This document shows, one piece after another, positions 1-8,177 of a DNA stretch of 64,000 bases (position 1 is its first letter; each line of letters starts with the position of its first letter). The DNA is from Actinomycetes bacterium. Lineage in GTDB: Bacteria > Actinomycetota > Thermoleophilia > Solirubrobacterales > JACPNS01. The stretch is taken from positions 1 to 64,000 of the forward strand of contig JAEYBE010000033.1 in the NCBI GenBank assembly GCA_023404495.1, read 5' to 3'. A program made the translations under genes and the position numbers. Below the pieces are notes generated by a model. The model saw only the letters and a list, made by a program, of their open reading frames with translations, made no database searches and was not told where the DNA came from.

Positions 1-632
1 CCTGCCGCTTGGTATCCGTTTAGCTCAGGAGCCTCGCCGTACTCCTTGAAGCCCTTCCAATAGGCGGTGATGTTCCCTGCGTTCCCCACCGGAATACAAA
101 GCAGATCGATCGGCCCGACCTCGTCGACGATCTCAAAGGAAGCTGTCTTCTGCCCCTCCAGGCGAAAGTCATTGACCGAGTTGACCAGCGAGATCGGGTG
201 CTGGTCGGCCAGCTCGCGCACCAGTTGCAGCGCCACGTCGAAGTTGCCGTTTAGCGAGATCACTCGCGCGCCGTAGATCAGCGCCTGGGCGAGCTTGCCG
301 GCGGCGATCTTGCCCTCCGGCACGAGCACTGCGCAGGTCATCCCGGCGCGGGCGGCGTAGGCGGCTGCGCTGGCCGCGGTGTTGCCGGTGGACGCGCAGA
401 TGATCGCCTTGGCGCCCTCGCGGGCGGCGGCCGAGACGGCCGCCGTCATGCCGCGATCCTTGAAGGACCCCGTCGGGTTTGCGCCCTCGATCTTCAGGAA
501 GACGTCGGCGTCGACGCGCTCGGAAAGTGCCGGCGCGGGCACTAGCGGCGTCGAGCCTTCCTCGATCGAGATGATCGGGTCGCCCTCTTCAAAAGGCATG
601 CGGTCGAAGTAGCGCTCGATCAATCCGGCCAT
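1..632 (-). CDS. thrC: threonine synthase, partial (3' end outside window)
   Basis: PLP enzyme that converts O-phosphohomoserine to threonine, the last step of threonine synthesis. The reverse strand from 632 reads an opening with IEEGSTPLVPAPAL, then GANPTGSFKDRGM, which carries the Schiff-base lysine and is typical of ThrC. The last residues before the window edge (ITAYWKGFKEYGEAPELNGY) also match the family. About 210 codons are present and the C-terminal half is cut off. The ATG overlaps the stop of hom by one base (TGATG), so the two are translationally coupled. A threonine dehydratase would share the PLP motif, but the position directly behind hom favours ThrC. Confidence 0.93.
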   Translation of the reverse strand, partial: MAGLIERYFDRMPFEEGDPIISIEEGSTPLVPAPALSERVDADVFLKIEGANPTGSFKDRGMTAAVSAAAREGAKAIICASTGNTAASAAAYAARAGMTCAVLVPEGKIAAGKLAQALIYGARVISLNGNFDVALQLVRELADQHPISLVNSVNDFRLEGQKTASFEIVDEVGPIDLLCIPVGNAGNITAYWKGFKEYGEAPELNGYQAA

Positions 633-1864
633 CAGCCTTCAAACTCCTCTTCGATCACGCGGATCACCCGCGGCGCGGCACCGACGAACGGGAGGGCTGC
701 GATCTCGTCGACCGCGGCGAAAAACTCCGATTCGAGCGTCGGGTGCATCACCATCACGAGGCGCGCGGCCTCCCCTTCGCCCTGCTGGCTGAAAGTGCGC
801 ACGGAGACGCTGTGATTGCCGAGCGCCGCGGCGACCTCGGCGAGCACCCCGGGCCGGTCCTCGACCTCCAGGTGCAGATAGAACGCAGACTTGACATCGC
901 TGACGATCTGCGCGGCCGGGGCAGCACCGCGGCGGCGCGGCACCCCGGACAGAATCGAGACAAGATCTCCGAGTACCGCGCTCGCGGTCTGGATTCCGCC
1001 GGCGCCGGGTCCGCTCATCGTGATTTCGGTGATCGCGGGAGATTCAACGGTTACCGCGTTGAACGAACCGTGCACCGACGCAAGCGGGTGCGAGGGATAG
1101 AGAAAGGCCGGAAAGACCCGAACACTGATCCCGCCGTTGATGCGCTCGGCGGTGCCGACGAGCTTGAGCACGAGGTCGAGGTCCTTGGCGTAGGCGATGT
1201 CCTCGGCGGTGATGTTCTGGATCCCCTCAAAGGTCACCTGATCGAACGCCACGTCAAGACCGAAGGCCAGGCGCGCGAGGATCGCCATCTTCGCCGCGGC
1301 GTCCGCGCCGCCGACGTCGGCCGTCGGATCGGCTTCGGCGTAGCCGAGCTCCTGGGCCTGCTTCAAGGCCGCGTCGTAGGAGAGCCCGTTGCGCGCCATC
1401 TCGGTGAGGATGTAATTGGTCGTGCCGTTGACGATGCCGTGCACGCGCTCGACGTGGGCGCCGGCGAGCGACTCCTCGATCACGCGGATCGCCGGGATCA
1501 CGCCGGCCACCGCCGCTTCGAAGAAGAGTTCCGCCCCGCCCTGCTCTGCCGCGGCAAAAAGCTCGGGTCCATGGGCCGAGACGAGCGCCTTGTTCGCGCT
1601 GATCACCGGCTTGCCGGCGGCGAGCGCGCGCAAGACGTAATCGCGAGCGGGCTCGATCCCGCCGATCAGCTCGACGATCACATCGCTCTCTTCGAGGATC
1701 GCGTCAAAGTCGCCCGAGGAAGTAGTGAGAACGCCGCCGATCTGCGGGCGCTTTCCCGTCACCTCGGCGATCGCATCTACGCGCTCGGCGACCAAGGATT
1801 CAAAGGCCCCGCCGACCGTGCCGCGGCCGAGCAGACCGATCTTTATGTCCTGCGCCTCCCCCAT
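632..1864 (-). CDS. hom: homoserine dehydrogenase
   Basis: Reduces aspartate semialdehyde to homoserine with NAD(P)H, feeding threonine and methionine synthesis. At 410 residues it has the usual length of the ACT-containing form. The N-terminal Rossmann motif is G13-R-G-T-V-G18. A catalytic-domain NGTTNYIL motif lies near residue 145. The C-terminal 80 residues (LEVEDRPGVLAEVA) form an ACT domain, which in this family gives feedback inhibition by threonine. It sits between lysA and thrC, 13 bases after lysA, so the three probably form one transcript running lysA-hom-thrC. Confidence 0.96.
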   Translation of the reverse strand: MGEAQDIKIGLLGRGTVGGAFESLVAERVDAIAEVTGKRPQIGGVLTTSSGDFDAILEESDVIVELIGGIEPARDYVLRALAAGKPVISANKALVSAHGPELFAAAEQGGAELFFEAAVAGVIPAIRVIEESLAGAHVERVHGIVNGTTNYILTEMARNGLSYDAALKQAQELGYAEADPTADVGGADAAAKMAILARLAFGLDVAFDQVTFEGIQNITAEDIAYAKDLDLVLKLVGTAERINGGISVRVFPAFLYPSHPLASVHGSFNAVTVESPAITEITMSGPGAGGIQTASAVLGDLVSILSGVPRRRGAAPAAQIVSDVKSAFYLHLEVEDRPGVLAEVAAALGNHSVSVRTFSQQGEGEAARLVMVMHPTLESEFFAAVDEIAALPFVGAAPRVIRVIEEEFEG

Positions 1865-1877
1865 TGAGCGTCAGAAC

Positions 1878-3203
1878 CTAATCGACGTCCCGTATGGACA
1901 AATCGTCGTACGTCTCGCGGCGCACGACCTCGCGCGCCTGACCGCCCTCGCAGAAGATCACCGGCGGGCGTGTCACGCCGTTGTAGTTGCTGGCCATCGC
2001 GTGGCCGTAAGCGCCGGTTGCCGGTACGACGAGCGTGTCGCCGACGGCCGGCTCATGGAGCATCACTTCGGGCAAGATCACGTCGCCGCTCTCGCAGTGC
2101 ATCCCGACGACCCGTACGTCGCGCTGCGGTGTCTGGTCGGCACGATCAGCGATCAATCCGGTGTACTCGGCGTCGTAGAGCATCGGGCGAATGTTGTCGC
2201 TCATCCCGCCGTCGACCGCCACGTAGCGGCGCACGCCGGGAATCTCCTTGACCGTGCCCACCCGGTAGGCCGTGACGCCGGCGTTGCCGACCAGCCAGCG
2301 CCCGGGTTCGACGAGGATCTTCGCCCCGTGGCCGAAGTTCTCGCGCACCGCCTGGGTGATCTCACGTGCGTAGGAGTCGATCGTCGGCGGGTGCTCGTGC
2401 TCCAGATACGGGATTCCAAAGCCGCCGCCGACGTTTACGACCTTGCATTCGACCTCGAAGCCAGCCAGCACCTCGACGGCCGCCTTGAAGATTTCGACCT
2501 CGAAGAACTGGCTGCCCAGATGACAGTGCAGCCCGACGAAATTCGGCGCCTTCTGGATCGCCTGCTCGACTTGGCTGAGCGGAATGCCGAACTTGCTGTC
2601 GACCTGTCCGGTCTGGATGTAGGCGTGGGTCGACGGCTTGATGCCCGGCGCTACGCGCACCAGCGTGCGCGGTCCGTCGGGTCCGAGCTTCCCCGCAAGG
2701 CGATCGATCTCGTCGAACGAGTCGATCACGATGTAGCCGACGCCGGCCGCGATCGCCTGGTCGATCTCGGCGTCTGTCTTGTTGTTCCCGTGCATCAGGA
2801 TGCGCTCGGGGGCAAAGCCGCCCTTGAGCGCGAGATGCAGCTCGCCGCCCGAGGCGACGTCGCAGTAGATGCCCTCCGCGGCCATCAGGCGATAGGCGGC
2901 CGTGCAGGGGAACGACTTGCTGGCAAAGAGCACACCGGGCTCCTCGGCACTGCCGTCTCCGAATTCGGCTTCTGCGTCCGCGAAGGCCTTGACCGCAGCT
3001 CCAGCACGGGCCTTCAAGTCTGCTGACGCGTAGACGTATGCCGGCGAGCCGAAGCGCTCGGTCACTTCAACTACGTCACAGCCGCCGATCGTCAGGCGGC
3101 CAGCGTCGTTGATCGCGGAATCGATCGGAAACGGAGGACCGAGTGGTCCGACCTCAGCGAAGCCGCCCGCGGCTGCGGCCTGGGTGTCCTGCTCAAGCGC
3201 CAT
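1878..3203 (-). CDS. lysA: diaminopimelate decarboxylase
   Basis: Decarboxylates meso-diaminopimelate to lysine, a PLP-dependent fold-type III enzyme. The PLP lysine is K96 in VLFASKSFPC. The HCESGD motif near residue 372, which contributes the active site from the partner subunit of the dimer, is present, as is the glycine-rich phosphate loop GGGFGIPY. Length 441 is normal. No clear Shine-Dalgarno sequence precedes the ATG at 3203, so the start could be leaderless or slightly internal. It is the first gene of the lysA-hom-thrC group. Confidence 0.96.
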   Translation of the reverse strand: MALEQDTQAAAAGGFAEVGPLGPPFPIDSAINDAGRLTIGGCDVVEVTERFGSPAYVYASADLKARAGAAVKAFADAEAEFGDGSAEEPGVLFASKSFPCTAAYRLMAAEGIYCDVASGGELHLALKGGFAPERILMHGNNKTDAEIDQAIAAGVGYIVIDSFDEIDRLAGKLGPDGPRTLVRVAPGIKPSTHAYIQTGQVDSKFGIPLSQVEQAIQKAPNFVGLHCHLGSQFFEVEIFKAAVEVLAGFEVECKVVNVGGGFGIPYLEHEHPPTIDSYAREITQAVRENFGHGAKILVEPGRWLVGNAGVTAYRVGTVKEIPGVRRYVAVDGGMSDNIRPMLYDAEYTGLIADRADQTPQRDVRVVGMHCESGDVILPEVMLHEPAVGDTLVVPATGAYGHAMASNYNGVTRPPVIFCEGGQAREVVRRETYDDLSIRDVD

Positions 3204-3229
3204 GACGAGGCGTAAGTATGACGGACGCG

Positions 3230-3568
3230 CTAGGAGCCGGGCATCTCGGAAAGCACCACGCGATAGGTCTCGACGTGCAATCCGGTCGGCTTGCCGTCGT
3301 CCGGCCGATCGGATGTATCGACGCCCGCGTGAGCACGGGCGAAATGCTCGCCCTCGCGCCAGGCCTTGAAGGCGGCTTCGCTCACCCAGCGGCTGACGAC
3401 GACGTACTCGTCCTTGCCCTCGCGGCGCAGCAGTTCAAAGCCAGCGAAACCGTCGACTTCGCTCAGATGGCTCTGGCGCCTGGCGAAGGCCTGCTCAAAT
3501 CCGTCGGCACCGGAGATCGGCACCTCGACGACGTTGAATACGACGTACTCACCTTGTGTTCCGCTCAT
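3230..3568 (-). CDS. IsdG/MhuD-like heme-degrading monooxygenase (ABM fold)
   Basis: A 112-residue ferredoxin-like protein of the antibiotic-biosynthesis-monooxygenase superfamily. The opening VVFNVVEVP, the middle GFAGFELLRREGKDEYVVVS and the closing THAG-like region resemble mycobacterial MhuD and staphylococcal IsdG. The catalytic triad of that family (Asn, Trp, His) is visible as N12, W70 and H80 with IsdG-like spacing. I infer heme cleavage and iron release, but other ABM proteins exist. The start chosen is the ATG at 3568, preceded by AAGGGGG and overlapping the stop of the Fur gene (TAATG). A longer reading to 3673 would run inside the Fur gene and is rejected. Confidence 0.8.
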   Translation of the reverse strand: MSGTQGEYVVFNVVEVPISGADGFEQAFARRQSHLSEVDGFAGFELLRREGKDEYVVVSRWVSEAAFKAWREGEHFARAHAGVDTSDRPDDGKPTGLHVETYRVVLSEMPGS

Positions 3569-4062
3569 TATGCGGCCCCCTTCTTCTGTTCGCACTCCTG
3601 GCAGGTGCCAAGCAGCTCGGCTTGATGTTCGATTCCGGAGAACCCGTACTCGGCGCCGATCTTTCTGCCCCATTCGCCGAGGCTGCAGTCATGAATCTCG
3701 ACCACCTTCCCACACTCGCGGCAGATCAGGTGGTGATGATGTCCGTGGCCGCAGGCGCGGTAGGCCGTCTCCCCGCTTGGGCGACGGATCGCGTCGATCG
3801 CGCCGTCCTCGGCCAGCCGCCCGAGGTTGCGGTAGACGGTCGCAAGGCCGACCTTCTCAAGCCGTTCGTGCAGTTCTTGCGCCGTGAGCGCGGCCTCGGA
3901 TGCGCCGAGCGCATCAACGATCGCTGTCTTTTGCGCGGTGGCGCGGCTCTGGGCCTTTGTGCTGTCGGTCGTCTTATTGATAATGATTCTCGATTTTACT
4001 ATGCTCGCGCCGATGAAGCTAGCCGCCGCCCTTGAGAACCCGTTCGATCTGCTCGCGCCCAC
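3568..4062 (-). CDS. Fur-family metalloregulator (Zur or Fur)
   Basis: Winged-helix metal-dependent repressor. The DNA-recognition helix is GLATVYRNLGRLAEDG. The metal-sensing loop is the histidine cluster HGHHHHLIC, and two CxxC pairs (CREC, CQEC) form the structural zinc site. It is divergent from an ABC metal importer and shares an operator with it, so a zinc sensor is likely, although the downstream heme-oxygenase-like gene points to iron. The start is unresolved. The only in-frame canonical start is GTG at 4062, which gives about 45 extra N-terminal residues and overlaps the divergent gene. The conserved domain begins near TAQKTAIVDAL, and no ATG, GTG or TTG lies closer. Confidence 0.88.
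   Translation of the reverse strand: MGASRSNGFSRAAASFIGASIVKSRIIINKTTDSTKAQSRATAQKTAIVDALGASEAALTAQELHERLEKVGLATVYRNLGRLAEDGAIDAIRRPSGETAYRACGHGHHHHLICRECGKVVEIHDCSLGEWGRKIGAEYGFSGIEHQAELLGTCQECEQKKGAA
3977..4005 (+). promoter_or_regulatory. sigma-A-type promoter of the metal importer, probably leaderless
   Basis: TTGATA (3977-3982), a 17-base spacer, then TATGCT (4000-4005). A start seven or eight bases downstream falls on the ATG at 4013, predicting a leaderless mRNA. The operator at 3978-3992 overlaps the -35 box and the spacer. No other -10/-35 pair of similar quality is visible here. Confidence 0.55.
3978..3992. promoter_or_regulatory. Fur/Zur-type operator
   Basis: TGATAATGATTCTCG is an imperfect 7-1-7 inverted repeat (TGATAAT-G-ATTCTCG), close to the Fur-superfamily consensus TGATAATnATTATCA. 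Twelve of the fourteen arm positions fit that consensus. It lies between the Fur-family gene and the metal importer and overlaps the -35/spacer region of the importer promoter, so a metal-loaded repressor there would block transcription. Confidence 0.75.
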
Positions 4063-5815
4063 CTACGCCCAGCGCGCGTTCTTCTGCATCGTGGTGCTCG
4101 CGCTGCTCTCGGCGGCCGTCGGCTGGGCGATTGTGCTGCGCGATCTCCCCTTCTTCACGCACGCCGTCGGAAGCGGCGCGTATCCGGCACTTGTGCTCGG
4201 CGTGGTGAGCGGCGTGAGCGCAGCCGTCGCGGCACTCGCCGGCGCGGTGGCCTTCGCCGCCCTGCTGGCACTGGCGTCCGGAATCGGCACGGCGCGCGCA
4301 GCTACTTCAGACGCCCGGCGGCGCGACGCGCTGGTCGGCCTGGCGGTCGTGGCCGCGCTCGCAGCCGGCTCAGTGATCGCCTCGATCGCCGGATCGGGCG
4401 ACGCGCGACTTGCCGTCGCACCGGAGTCGCTGCTCTTCGGCTCGGTGCTGACTGTTGATCCGGCGACACTCATGACGCTCGTGGCGGTTGCGCTGGTCGC
4501 AGTCGCCTGCTCGATCGCGCTGTTTGATCGCTGGCTGGCCGGCGGGTTCGACTCGAGCGTCAGCGGACACTTGGGATCGAGGCGAGCCGACCTGGCGTTG
4601 CTCGGCTGCGTGGCGCTGGCGGCCGGCGCGGCTCTCCCGGTGACCGGTGCGTTGCTGGCAGGCGCGATGCTGATCGTCCCCGCAGCGACGGCACGAATCC
4701 TGACCGACCGCGCACGGCGCATGCCGATCCTCACGTTGTTCGTCGCACTGGTCTACGGAACAAGTGGGCTCTACCTGTCGCTCGCGCTCGACCTGCCGAC
4801 CGGCGCGGCGATCGCCGCCGTCGCGGGCGCAGGGTTCCTGCTTGCCGCGCTCGCCCGAGTACTCGCGCGTGGGAGCCTGCGCCGGGGACCAGTCCCGGCG
4901 CTCGCTGCAACGCTGCTTTGCGCGCTGGCAGTCGTCGGCTGCGGCGGTGGCGCCGCAGACGAGGCCCCGGAGGATCAGCCACTCAAGGTCGTGGCGACGA
5001 CGCCGCAGGTGGCCGACATCGTCAAGCAGGTTGGCGGGGAGGCGGTCGCCGTGACGACGATGCTCCCCGCCGGGTCGGATCCGCACGACTACGAGCCAAA
5101 GCCGAGCGCGATTGCGGCACTGAGCGAGGCCGACGTGGTGTTTCGTTCCGGCGGTGACATCGACTCCTGGCTCGATCCGGCGGTCAAATCGGCCGCGCCA
5201 AAGAATCCGCCGGTCGATCTGTCGCGGTCAGTGGTGCTGCTTTCGGAAGGCGGCGAGGACTCGGACCGGTTCAACGCCCACTGGTACCTCGCCCCCGAAA
5301 ACGTCGCGCGCGCTGCCCAGCGGGTGCGCGACGAACTGGTCAAGGCAGACCCGGCGGCGCGCGAGACATTTCGCGCCAACGCCAACGAGTACCTCGACGA
5401 GATTGAGAGCGTCGAGCGGAAACTCTCATCTTGTGCGAGCCGCGTCCCGGAGGACGACCGGCGCCTGCTGAGCGGCCACGACGACTTCAACTACTTGGCC
5501 GACGCATTCGGCTTCACGATCGCCGCGCAGATCGCCGAGACCGGCGAGGCGCAACCCTCGGCGTCGGACCTCCAGTCCGCCGTCGACGCGGCGCGCGCCG
5601 CGAAGACGCGCGCGCTGGTCGCAAGCAGCGGCGAGGTCTCGCAACTGGAGCGACAGGTTGCGGCGAAGCTGGGGATCCCCCTCCTGCAGCTCTACGCCGA
5701 CAACTTGACGACGGGCGACGACGCTTCGACGCTGCTGGGCGCGATCGGCTACGACGTCGGCCGAATCGCAGCGGCGGTCACCGACGGCGCCGTCACGTGC
5801 CCACCGACGCAATGA
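4013..5815 (+). CDS. fused ABC-3 metal permease + solute-binding lipoprotein (ZnuB-ZnuA type)
   Basis: One 600-residue reading frame encodes two normally separate importer parts. Residues 1 to about 290 are a polytopic ABC-3 (ZnuB/TroC) permease. A lipoprotein signal follows: basic RGSLRR, a hydrophobic stretch and the lipobox VVGC with Cys310. The rest is a complete cluster A-I metal-binding protein with DPHDYEPKPS, AHWYLAPEN and GHDDFNYLADAFGF supplying the usual metal-site histidines, and an acidic residue near LYADNLTT. There is no histidine-rich loop, so zinc, manganese and iron are all possible. No stop or ATG/GTG/TTG start separates the halves. The start at 4013 is set by the promoter; ATG 4001 is the alternative. 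Its stop overlaps the ATPase gene start (ATGA). Confidence 0.88.
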   Translation: MKLAAALENPFDLLAPTYAQRAFFCIVVLALLSAAVGWAIVLRDLPFFTHAVGSGAYPALVLGVVSGVSAAVAALAGAVAFAALLALASGIGTARAATSDARRRDALVGLAVVAALAAGSVIASIAGSGDARLAVAPESLLFGSVLTVDPATLMTLVAVALVAVACSIALFDRWLAGGFDSSVSGHLGSRRADLALLGCVALAAGAALPVTGALLAGAMLIVPAATARILTDRARRMPILTLFVALVYGTSGLYLSLALDLPTGAAIAAVAGAGFLLAALARVLARGSLRRGPVPALAATLLCALAVVGCGGGAADEAPEDQPLKVVATTPQVADIVKQVGGEAVAVTTMLPAGSDPHDYEPKPSAIAALSEADVVFRSGGDIDSWLDPAVKSAAPKNPPVDLSRSVVLLSEGGEDSDRFNAHWYLAPENVARAAQRVRDELVKADPAARETFRANANEYLDEIESVERKLSSCASRVPEDDRRLLSGHDDFNYLADAFGFTIAAQIAETGEAQPSASDLQSAVDAARAAKTRALVASSGEVSQLERQVAAKLGIPLLQLYADNLTTGDDASTLLGAIGYDVGRIAAAVTDGAVTCPPTQ

Positions 5816-6585
5816 CCGGTCAGCCGCTAGTCGCAGCCGAGCGCGCGAGCTTCGGCTACGAGCCGGGCACGGTCGTACTGGCGGAGGTGTCGGCGACACT
5901 GGCCGGCGGCGAACTGGTGATCGTTCTCGGGCCAAACGGCGGCGGAAAGACAACGCTCTTTCGAGCCTTGACCGGCGAGCTCTCGCCGCTGGAGGGAAGC
6001 CTTGCGGTGCGCGCGCCCGTCGCCTACCTGCCGCAGCGCGACGCATCGCGGATCGATTTCCCGGTTTCGGCGATCGACGTCGTGATGATGGGGCTGCTCG
6101 CCGAGCGCAAGTTCTGGCAGCGCACGCGGGGCCGCGACCGCCAGCGGGCACTCGCGGCGCTCGAGAAGGTTGGATTGAGCGAGCACGCCGATCGCACGTA
6201 CGGCGAACTCTCGGGAGGTCAGCGGCGGCGGGTGCTGCTGGCCAGAACGATCGTCGGCGGCGCGCAGATCTTGCTGCTCGACGAGCCGCTCGCGGGCGTC
6301 GACCCGCGCTCGGCCGAAGAGATTCGCCGCGCTCTGGATGCGCTCCGCGACGAGGGCCGGCTTGTGATCGAGGCCTCACACGACATCGATCACGCGCGCG
6401 GCGCCGATCGCGTGATCTGCCTTTCCGGTCGCGTGATCGCTGACGGGGATCCCGACTCAACGTTGACCGACGCTGTTCTGCGCGAGACCTACGCCGGCGA
6501 GATCTCGGTGATTCGCGATCAGGAGGGCCGCGCGGTCCTCGCCGCGACCGAGCCCTGCGCACACGACCACGAGGCCGGAGAATGA
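5812..6585 (+). CDS. metal ABC transporter ATPase (ZnuC type)
   Basis: A 257-residue nucleotide-binding subunit. Walker A is G40PNGGGKT47, the signature is YGELSGGQRRR, Walker B is ILLLDEPLAGVD and the H-loop is EASHD. A C-terminal CAHDHEAGE could bind metal. The start is ATG 5812, which overlaps the preceding stop by four bases; the longer open frame back to 5431 is the shadow of the binding-protein gene. With the fusion upstream and the second permease downstream it forms a complete importer operon. Confidence 0.95.
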   Translation: MTGQPLVAAERASFGYEPGTVVLAEVSATLAGGELVIVLGPNGGGKTTLFRALTGELSPLEGSLAVRAPVAYLPQRDASRIDFPVSAIDVVMMGLLAERKFWQRTRGRDRQRALAALEKVGLSEHADRTYGELSGGQRRRVLLARTIVGGAQILLLDEPLAGVDPRSAEEIRRALDALRDEGRLVIEASHDIDHARGADRVICLSGRVIADGDPDSTLTDAVLRETYAGEISVIRDQEGRAVLAATEPCAHDHEAGE

Positions 6586-7412
6586 GCGCCAGCCTGCTCG
6601 CTCCGCTCTCGGGTGATTTTGGCCTTGCGAGTGCCTGTGAGTTGCTGCTGATCGGCGCTGCGTGTGGCGCGGTTGGGGTGTGGGTGCTGCACTTTGGACG
6701 CGCGATTCTCGCCGAGTCCTTCTCACACGCCCTGCTGCCCGGCCTGGTGCTTGCGGCGATGGTCGGCGCGGGACTCTTCTTCGGCGCGATCGCCGGCGTG
6801 GTGCTCGCGTATCTCTTGCTGCTTGCGTCGGGGCGCGCACCCAGCACGAGCCTGCCGACGGCCAATTCTGTGACCGTCACGACGCTCGTGGCGCTTGGCG
6901 CCCTGCTGGCTTCGAGCGGCGCCGGCGTCGCACAGTTCGAATCGCTGCTGTTCGGCGATCCGCTGGCTTCCTCTTGGCGAGATGTTGCGACCGCGGCGGT
7001 CTTCGCGATTGTCGCCTTTGCCGCGCTGGCCGTACTCGGCGGCCGATTCGCCGCGCTCGCGTTTGACCCCGGTGCGGCGCCCGCGCTCGGCGTGAACACC
7101 GCCCGCGTCTCCGCCGCGGCGCTCGCGCTGCTCGCCGTTTCGGTCTCTGTCGCAGCCAACGTTTCGGGCACGCTGCTCGCGCTGGCTCTGGTCACCGGGC
7201 CGGCGCTGGGCGCGTCGGCGATCTCGCACCGTTTGAGGCCGGCGCTTGCAGTTGCGGCACTGGCGGGTGCCTTCAGCGGAGTAGCTGGGATCTATCTCTC
7301 CTACTACGCCGATTGGCCGGCGAGCGCCAGCATCGCCTTGGTGATCTGCCTGTGGACCCTGCTCGCCAGCGCCTTCGGCCGGATTTCGCCGGGCCGCGCC
7401 GGGGTAGCCTGA
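6582..7412 (+). CDS. metal ABC transporter permease (ABC-3 family)
   Basis: A 276-residue polytopic membrane protein of the ZnuB/TroCD family. It has about eight hydrophobic segments and the family motifs AESFSHALLPG and VSGTLLALALVTGPA. Its start overlaps the ATPase stop (ATGA). Because the fusion gene supplies another permease, the importer probably has a heterodimeric channel as in TroCD-type systems. The last base is five bases before the start of lgt, so lgt may be co-transcribed. Confidence 0.92.
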   Translation: MSASLLAPLSGDFGLASACELLLIGAACGAVGVWVLHFGRAILAESFSHALLPGLVLAAMVGAGLFFGAIAGVVLAYLLLLASGRAPSTSLPTANSVTVTTLVALGALLASSGAGVAQFESLLFGDPLASSWRDVATAAVFAIVAFAALAVLGGRFAALAFDPGAAPALGVNTARVSAAALALLAVSVSVAANVSGTLLALALVTGPALGASAISHRLRPALAVAALAGAFSGVAGIYLSYYADWPASASIALVICLWTLLASAFGRISPGRAGVA

Positions 7413-7417
7413 TCGCC

Positions 7418-8173
7418 GTGCAGCCGGAGATTCACCTCGGACCGTTGACGCTCCAGACCTTTGGTCTGATGTTTGCGCTGGCCTTTGTGGTCAGCGGAAT
7501 GATCATCGCGCGACGTCTGAAGGAACTCGGCTCGCCGGTCGATTGGGCCTACGAGATCGTGCTCGCCGCGGCCTTCGGTGGGATCGTCGGCGCGAAGCTC
7601 TGGTTCTCGCTCCAGGAGGGCGAGTGGTCGCTCTCGCAGATCTTCTCCGGCACCGGCCTGGTCTGGTACGGCGGCGCGCTCGGAGGCGCGGCAGCCGTTG
7701 CGGCGTACGCCGCTTGGCGCGGGATCTTCAATCGAACGCTGCTTGACGTAGCGGCACCGGCGCTTGCGGCGGGGTACGCGGTCGGTCGCATCGGCTGCCA
7801 GCTCTCTGGCGACGGCGACTACGGAAAGCCGACCGATTCGTGGCTCGGGATGGGCTACCCGAACGGCACCGTGCCCACTCCGCCGGGCGTCGAGGTCTGG
7901 CCGACGCCGATCTTCGAGGCGGTGTTGATGGGGCTTCTGGCGATCGCGCTCTGGCGCATGCGCAACCGCTTTGCGCCAGGCGTGCTGTTTGGGATCTACC
8001 TGGTCGCCTCAAGCATTGAACGATTCATGATCGAGTTCCTGCGCACGAACGACCCGATCGCCCTGGGCATGACGCTCGCCCAGTGGACCAGCATCGTCCT
8101 ATTCGCAATCGGCGCAATCATGATCGCCGACTGGCGCAGAGCCCCGCACGACAAAGCTGCATCTTTGACGTAG
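7418..8173 (+). CDS. lgt: prolipoprotein diacylglyceryl transferase
   Basis: Transfers diacylglycerol from phosphatidylglycerol to the lipobox cysteine of prelipoproteins at the membrane. The 251-residue protein opens with QPEIHLGPLTLQTFGLMFAL, has a WYGGALGGAAAV segment and the signature-like GRIGCQLSGDGDYG, and ends with SIERFMIEFLRTNDP. Seven hydrophobic segments fit Lgt topology. The start chosen is GTG 7418, just after the permease stop; the upstream extension to 7313 lies in the permease gene. Its position next to a transporter with an internal lipobox is suggestive. Confidence 0.95.
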   Translation: MQPEIHLGPLTLQTFGLMFALAFVVSGMIIARRLKELGSPVDWAYEIVLAAAFGGIVGAKLWFSLQEGEWSLSQIFSGTGLVWYGGALGGAAAVAAYAAWRGIFNRTLLDVAAPALAAGYAVGRIGCQLSGDGDYGKPTDSWLGMGYPNGTVPTPPGVEVWPTPIFEAVLMGLLAIALWRMRNRFAPGVLFGIYLVASSIERFMIEFLRTNDPIALGMTLAQWTSIVLFAIGAIMIADWRRAPHDKAASLT

Positions 8174-8177
8174 TGCT

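Noticed and set aside
5426..7195. A 589-codon open frame on the minus strand across the metal importer
   Set aside because: It is the antisense shadow of the ATPase and permease genes, with low-complexity Ala/Ser/Arg sequence.
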